Shown piece after piece: positions 24,904 to 28,172 of a stretch of DNA of 28,172 nucleotides; position 1 is the stretch's first letter, and each line of letters begins with the position of its first letter. The notes beneath the pieces are model-generated. The model did not search any database and had not been told where the DNA came from. It worked only from the letters and a program-made list of their open reading frames with translations. Both the position numbers and the translations under genes were made by a program. This stretch comes from UBA1205 sp045598105 (GTDB lineage Bacteria; Bacteroidota; Bacteroidia; Bacteroidales; WCHB1-69): assembly GCA_045598105.1 (NCBI GenBank), contig JAZLLK010000100.1:1-28172 (forward strand), given 5' to 3'.

Positions 24904-24924
24904 ATTATTAAGGTATATGTTTTA

Positions 24925-26217
24925 CTATTTAACGGTGATTACATAATAATTTTTTTTGCCTTTTTGTACCAGAAGGTATTTATTATTGATAAGGCAGGTA
25001 TGGTCAATGATTTTGGTATCCTGTACTTTATTTTTGTTTACGGATACGCCGTTATCTTTGAGCATACGACGGGCTTCGCCTTTGGAGGCGAATATGTTGG
25101 TTTTTTCGGCCAGCAGTTCCACTATATTAATGCCTTGTTCCACTATTTCGGTTTCTATTTCGTATTGAGGAACGCCTTCAAATATGGAAAAAAACATATC
25201 GGGTGACAGGGCGGATAATTGTTCGGAAGTGCCTTTACCAAAGAGTATTTCGCTTGCTGATACGGCTGCTTCATAGTCTGCTTGTGAGTGTACGCGGCAG
25301 GTGAGGTCTTTGGCCAGGGCCTTTTGCAATATGCGCAGGTGTGGAGCTTCGTTGTGTTCTTTTTCCATGGTCATTACTTCTTCTTTAGAAAACAGGGTGA
25401 ATACGCGTATATATTTTTTAGCGTCATCATCGGAGCAATTGAGCCAAAACTGGTAGAAGGTGTAGGGTGAAGTTTTTTTTGGGTCAAGCCATATATTGCC
25501 TTTTTCGGTTTTGCCGAATTTTCCGCCATCTGATTTAGTAATGAGGGGGAAGGTAAGGGCAAAGGCTTCTTTGTCGGCGCCCAGTTTACGGCGTATAAGT
25601 TCGGTGCCGGTGGTAATATTGCCCCATTGGTCGCTGCCGCCTAATTGGAGCTTGCAGTTATGATGTTCATATAGGTACAAAAAGTCGTATCCCTGTACCA
25701 GCTGGTAGCTGAATTCGGTGAAGGACATGCCTTCGCCTTCGCCGGAAAAACGTTTTTTTACGCTATCTTTGGCCATCATGTAGTTTACGGTAATATGCTT
25801 GCCTATATCACGTATAAAATGGAGAAAACTGAAGTTCTTCATCCATTCGTAATTGTTTACCAATTCGGCTTTGTTGGCAGCGTTGCTGTCAAAATCAAGG
25901 AATTTCGACAGCTGTTTTTTTATACATTCCTGATTGTGCTGCAGGGTAAGTTCGTCTAAAAGGTTACGTTCGGCTGATTTGCCCGAAGGGTCACCTATCA
26001 TGCCGGTGGCGCCTCCAACAAGGGCCATGGGCTTGTGCCCCGAACGTTGAAAATGCAATAGCATCATTACACCGCACAAGTGGCCTATGTGTAAGGAATC
26101 AGCTGTGGGGTCTATGCCTAAGTAAGCAGTAGTCATCTCTTTTTTGAGTTGTTCTTCTGTTCCAGGCATCATATTGTGTATGAGACCTCTCCATTCGAGT
26201 TCTTCTAAAAAATTCAT
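24925..26217 (-). CDS. tyrS: Tyrosyl-tRNA synthetase
   Basis: A 430-residue class I aminoacyl-tRNA synthetase that charges tRNA-Tyr. The ATP-binding HIGH motif is at residues 43-46 (DSLHIGHLCG). The tyrosine pocket is marked by YLGIDPTADS and YDFLYLYEHHNCKLQLGGSDQWGN. KFGKTEKGNIW stands in for the KMSKS loop, as is usual in TyrS. The C-terminal S4 domain (ARRMLKDNGVSVNKNKVQD) is complete. It starts 16 bp after DUF389 and no T-box or other leader is possible in that gap, so its expression follows the DUF389 promoter. Confidence 0.97.
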   Translation of the reverse strand: MNFLEELEWRGLIHNMMPGTEEQLKKEMTTAYLGIDPTADSLHIGHLCGVMMLLHFQRSGHKPMALVGGATGMIGDPSGKSAERNLLDELTLQHNQECIKKQLSKFLDFDSNAANKAELVNNYEWMKNFSFLHFIRDIGKHITVNYMMAKDSVKKRFSGEGEGMSFTEFSYQLVQGYDFLYLYEHHNCKLQLGGSDQWGNITTGTELIRRKLGADKEAFALTFPLITKSDGGKFGKTEKGNIWLDPKKTSPYTFYQFWLNCSDDDAKKYIRVFTLFSKEEVMTMEKEHNEAPHLRILQKALAKDLTCRVHSQADYEAAVSASEILFGKGTSEQLSALSPDMFFSIFEGVPQYEIETEIVEQGINIVELLAEKTNIFASKGEARRMLKDNGVSVNKNKVQDTKIIDHTCLINNKYLLVQKGKKNYYVITVK

Positions 26218-26233
26218 ATTATATATATTTATA

Positions 26234-27646
26234 TTAATCTTTTGTAATTACTTCTTTTTTCTGATTGATTATTTTCAGTTGGTCCAAATTGAGCCTTACC
26301 ATGAGTATTTGTTGTAATTTTTCGGTGGTGTGGGTTGTTGGCATTTTGTTCCATATGGCATATATGGTGGGAATGGTGTCGGTTTGCAGGGTTGCGGTAT
26401 TTGTGTATATGGCTCTGCTTATAGCAAAGGTTTCCATATCGGGAAATTGTATAGCCAGTTCTTTGGCCAGTTGTTCATTGTTTATTATATTTTGTTGCAG
26501 GCGGGCTATTTCTTCTTTATATTCATCTATTTGAGCGGAAAGCTCTAAATTATGGTGGTAGAGGTCTTCGGTGAATTCGCCCGATAGCTGAATATCATGT
26601 TCAAAAGGCTGGTGGAGTATGAGTTTGGTATTTTTTAATCCGTATTCTACCAGTTGCTGTTCCATGTGCTTTTTTTGGCTGTCACTAAGGGCTTCACCTA
26701 CCAAAGTAAGGGAAATGGTGGAGCCTTGGTGGCCGTATTGGTGGTCGGTTTTAATTATTTGAATATTATTCATAGTCGTGCTTTTTTCTATGCCTTGTAT
26801 GAATTTAATGGCATTGGTATGAAAATGTGATTCATGTATCATGGATATGGCTATAAATATACTGGGTATGCACACAATAATGGTAAAAATGGTAACAAAG
26901 CGTTTTACTTTTTTTGTGGTATGAGCATCCATGAATGAGCGTTTGGGTATTTTAAGGTATATGGCAATGAGGGCGGTAGCCAGCGCAATAAAGAATGAAT
27001 TGATAAAAAACAGGTAGAAGGCACCAAAGAAGTAGGCCATATTACCATATGCCAGCCCGTAGCCTGCAGTGCATAAAGGGGGCATAAGGGCGGTAGCTAT
27101 GGCTACGCCCGATACCAAAGTTATTTTTTCTCCTTTACGGCTGTTGCCTATCATACCTACCATGCCTCCAAAAAATGCTATGAAAACATCAAATATGGAA
27201 GGCCGAACCCTGGCCAGCAATTCCGATTGTGCATCGGAGAGCGGGGATATAAGGAAATATAGGGTAGAAGCTATAATACTGATGAGCACCATAATGAAAA
27301 AGTTTTTTAAACTTTTTCTTAGCAGGTAGCCGTCATTAATGCCTACGGCCAAACCTATGCCCATAATAGGCCCCATAAGCGGAGATATAAGCATGGCGCC
27401 TATGATAACAGCAGTGGAATTAATATTAAGGCCTACTGAGGCTATAATTATGGCAAAGAACAATATCCACACATTGGCACCGCTAAATTCTACGTCTTTC
27501 TCTATGCGATTAACGGTTTCAAGGTGGTCATGGTCTATTCTCAAATTGATAAAACGCCTCCATGTCAATGTCCAATATTGAATGGTACGCTTCCAACCGG
27601 AATTCTTGTTCTGCTGACTATCAGGTTCTTGCAATAAGTTATCCAC
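26234..27646 (-). CDS. DUF389 integral membrane protein (TIGR00341-like)
   Basis: About 470 residues. The membrane half (from about residue 65) has the DUF389 hallmark: FAIIIASVGLNINSTAVIIGAMLISPLMGPIMGIGLAVG, then GVAIATALMPPLCTAGYGLA, and roughly six spans. The C-terminal 170 residues are soluble, with a small alpha-beta domain and a coiled coil (about YHHNLELSAQIDEYKEEIARLQQ). The function of DUF389 is unknown. The longest frame opens at 27718, but both of its early ATGs (27718 and 27697) lie upstream of or inside the promoter box at 27693-27686. I therefore use GTG at 27646 (reading MDNLLQEPDS); TTG at 27664 is the alternative. First gene of the unit with tyrS, the barrel protein and pruA. 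Confidence 0.85.
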   Translation of the reverse strand: MDNLLQEPDSQQNKNSGWKRTIQYWTLTWRRFINLRIDHDHLETVNRIEKDVEFSGANVWILFFAIIIASVGLNINSTAVIIGAMLISPLMGPIMGIGLAVGINDGYLLRKSLKNFFIMVLISIIASTLYFLISPLSDAQSELLARVRPSIFDVFIAFFGGMVGMIGNSRKGEKITLVSGVAIATALMPPLCTAGYGLAYGNMAYFFGAFYLFFINSFFIALATALIAIYLKIPKRSFMDAHTTKKVKRFVTIFTIIVCIPSIFIAISMIHESHFHTNAIKFIQGIEKSTTMNNIQIIKTDHQYGHQGSTISLTLVGEALSDSQKKHMEQQLVEYGLKNTKLILHQPFEHDIQLSGEFTEDLYHHNLELSAQIDEYKEEIARLQQNIINNEQLAKELAIQFPDMETFAISRAIYTNTATLQTDTIPTIYAIWNKMPTTHTTEKLQQILMVRLNLDQLKIINQKKEVITKD

Positions 27647-27685
27647 GCGAGTAAAATTATTCAATATTACGTATAAAATAATTGA

Positions 27686-27704
27686 CAAAGATAACATTTT
27701 TTTT
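27686..27704 (-). promoter_or_regulatory. Promoter of the DUF389-tyrS-barrel-pruA unit
   Basis: On the minus strand an A8 tract and ATGT run straight into TATCTTTG (27693-27686), matching TAnnTTTG. It is the only such box found ahead of the four closely spaced genes. Confidence 0.75.
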
Positions 27705-27823
27705 CTTAAGAGCAACAAAAATTAGTATAAAAAGTGCAGGTACGTATATAAGTGTAAGCAGGAAGCATTGTTTTAAAAAAAATATATAATATAGGTGTGA
27801 AGGTGTGGAAAATAAAAAATTTT

Positions 27824-27858
27824 ACCCCATATATACGAATTTCACCCCATGGACGAAT
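27824..27858. repeat. Pair of imperfect direct repeats (ACCCCAT-n-ACGAAT)
   Basis: ACCCCAT (27824-27830) with ACGAAT (27835-27840) recurs as ACCCCAT (27844-27850) with ACGAAT (27853-27858). The two copies are offset by 20 and 18 bp, about two helical turns, as expected for a protein bound on one face of the DNA. Confidence 0.5.
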
Positions 27859-27860
27859 CC

Positions 27861-27878
27861 TTACAAATTTTTTTGTAA
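27861..27878. repeat. Inverted repeat TTACAAA-4-TTTGTAA
   Basis: Perfect 7-bp arms around four T, next to the larger palindrome, with which it shares the TTTACAA/TTTGTAA-like core. Confidence 0.5.
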
Positions 27879-27882
27879 CATA

Positions 27883-27908
27883 TTGCATTGTAAATATTTA
27901 CAATGCAA
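27883..27908. repeat. 26-bp perfect palindrome
   Basis: Arm TTGCATTGTAAAT (27883-27895) is followed with no spacer by its exact reverse complement (27896-27908). There is no T-run, so it is not a terminator. It resembles a dimeric repressor or recombinase site more than an RNA hairpin. Confidence 0.6.
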
Positions 27909-27992
27909 AAGAATGTAATAAAACGTCCAAAAAGGCGTATGCGGAAAAAAAGAATGAATATGCCGTTGATAGTTATGCTGCAATAGCGATAT

Positions 27993-28021
27993 AAAAAAAG
28001 GGAACCCTTAGGTTCCCTTTT
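27993..28021 (-). terminator. Terminator of the T9SS-substrate gene
   Basis: AAAAGGGAACC (27996-28006) and GGTTCCCTTTT (28011-28021) form a perfect 11-bp stem with a 4-nt loop. On the minus strand it is followed by a T-run. It lies 20 bp beyond the stop of the gene at the right edge. Confidence 0.92.
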
Positions 28022-28041
28022 AAATTGGTTACAAACAGTGT

Positions 28042-28172
28042 TTATTTCTTAATAACCATTTTCTTCATAAGGCGTTGGCCTTGGAAGTCCATGGTGTAGA
28101 AGTAAACGCCGGCTGCAAGGTTTTCGGTATTGAATTCAATACTGTTTTTGCCTGCAAGGGCTTCAACTGTTT
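28042..28172 (-). CDS. T9SS type A sorting-domain protein, C-terminal tail (5' part outside window)
   Basis: The last 43 codons of a minus-strand gene, ending at the TAA read from 28044 to 28042. The residues include KNSIEFNTENLAAGVYFYT and end in LMKKMVIKK, the classic type IX secretion C-terminal sorting domain: Asn-Leu-x-x-Gly-Val-Tyr-Phe, then a final basic Lys-Lys-Met-Val strand. The parent protein is therefore exported across the outer membrane by the Por/T9SS machinery and released or anchored there. Its catalytic or binding part is beyond the window. Codon use (ATT, CTT, TTC, AAC, TAC) differs from the ATA/TTG-rich neighbours, which suggests strong expression. A strong terminator follows. 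Confidence 0.9.
   Translation of the reverse strand, partial: TVEALAGKNSIEFNTENLAAGVYFYTMDFQGQRLMKKMVIKK

Noticed and set aside
27797..27994. 65-codon plus-strand frame across the palindromes
   Set aside because: GTG start, no promoter box, no known motif, and its codons are made up largely of the repeat elements; more likely noncoding.
1..28172. Mobile element, prophage, CRISPR array, toxin-antitoxin or defence island
   Set aside because: I found no transposase, integrase, terminal repeats, regularly spaced repeats or known defence domains; gene content and spacing are those of a core chromosome.

Overview
The window looks like ordinary chromosome of a member of the Bacteroidota. The signs are: promoters built on the phylum-specific -7 box TAnnTTTG instead of TATAAT; almost no Shine-Dalgarno sequences; an S46 dipeptidyl peptidase; DUF3822 next to rsmD; and the C-terminal tail of a type IX secretion (T9SS) substrate at the right edge. 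By eye the base composition is moderately AT-rich and isoleucine is mostly coded by ATA. I cannot place it below phylum. I see no insertion sequence, prophage, CRISPR array or recognisable defence system.

Layout. 1-232 is the tail of an RHS/YD-repeat protein, followed by a decayed-looking gap with a G9 tract. 479-3745 (+) carries a TerC-type membrane protein and a DPP7-like secreted dipeptidyl peptidase, closed by a strong terminator. 3899-4774 (+) is rsmG plus a DUF2007 protein. 10364-4893 (-) is one tight five-gene unit: FHS-family sugar transporter, secreted M28 peptidase, rsmI, hemW and a diacylglycerol-kinase-family lipid kinase. Divergent from it, 10650-13435 (+) holds rlmN, an 11-repeat TPR protein and a lipoprotein. 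Next comes mutS (TTG start) with its own promoter, then about 570 bp without a gene. 16726-20630 (+) is a five-gene unit: single-span membrane protein, DUF3822, rsmD, yicC and a secreted YD-repeat protein. It runs head-on into cca (22058-20634, -) with 3 bp between stop codons. A tRNA-Glu(CTC) with its own promoter and terminator is divergent from cca. 27646-22405 (-) is a four-gene unit: DUF389 membrane protein, tyrS, an outer-membrane barrel and pruA. The right edge is the T9SS substrate tail.

How the genes work together. Much of the window serves RNA maturation and translation fidelity: rsmG, rsmI, rlmN, rsmD, yicC, cca, tRNA-Glu, tyrS and mutS. A second theme is use of external peptides and amino acids: the S46 and M28 peptidases and 1-pyrroline-5-carboxylate dehydrogenase.

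The most useful observation is a shared promoter architecture. Seven of nine candidate promoters have an A-tract followed by ATG or ATGG/ATGT directly against the TAnnTTTG box. This puts a false ATG inside the promoter, and for two genes (the FHS transporter and DUF389) it lies in frame, so the longest reading frame begins inside the promoter. I give shorter starts for those. I did not find a convincing undescribed system. The best candidates for a second look are this promoter pattern, the palindrome-rich stretch at 27820-27910, and the membrane protein/DUF3822 pair.
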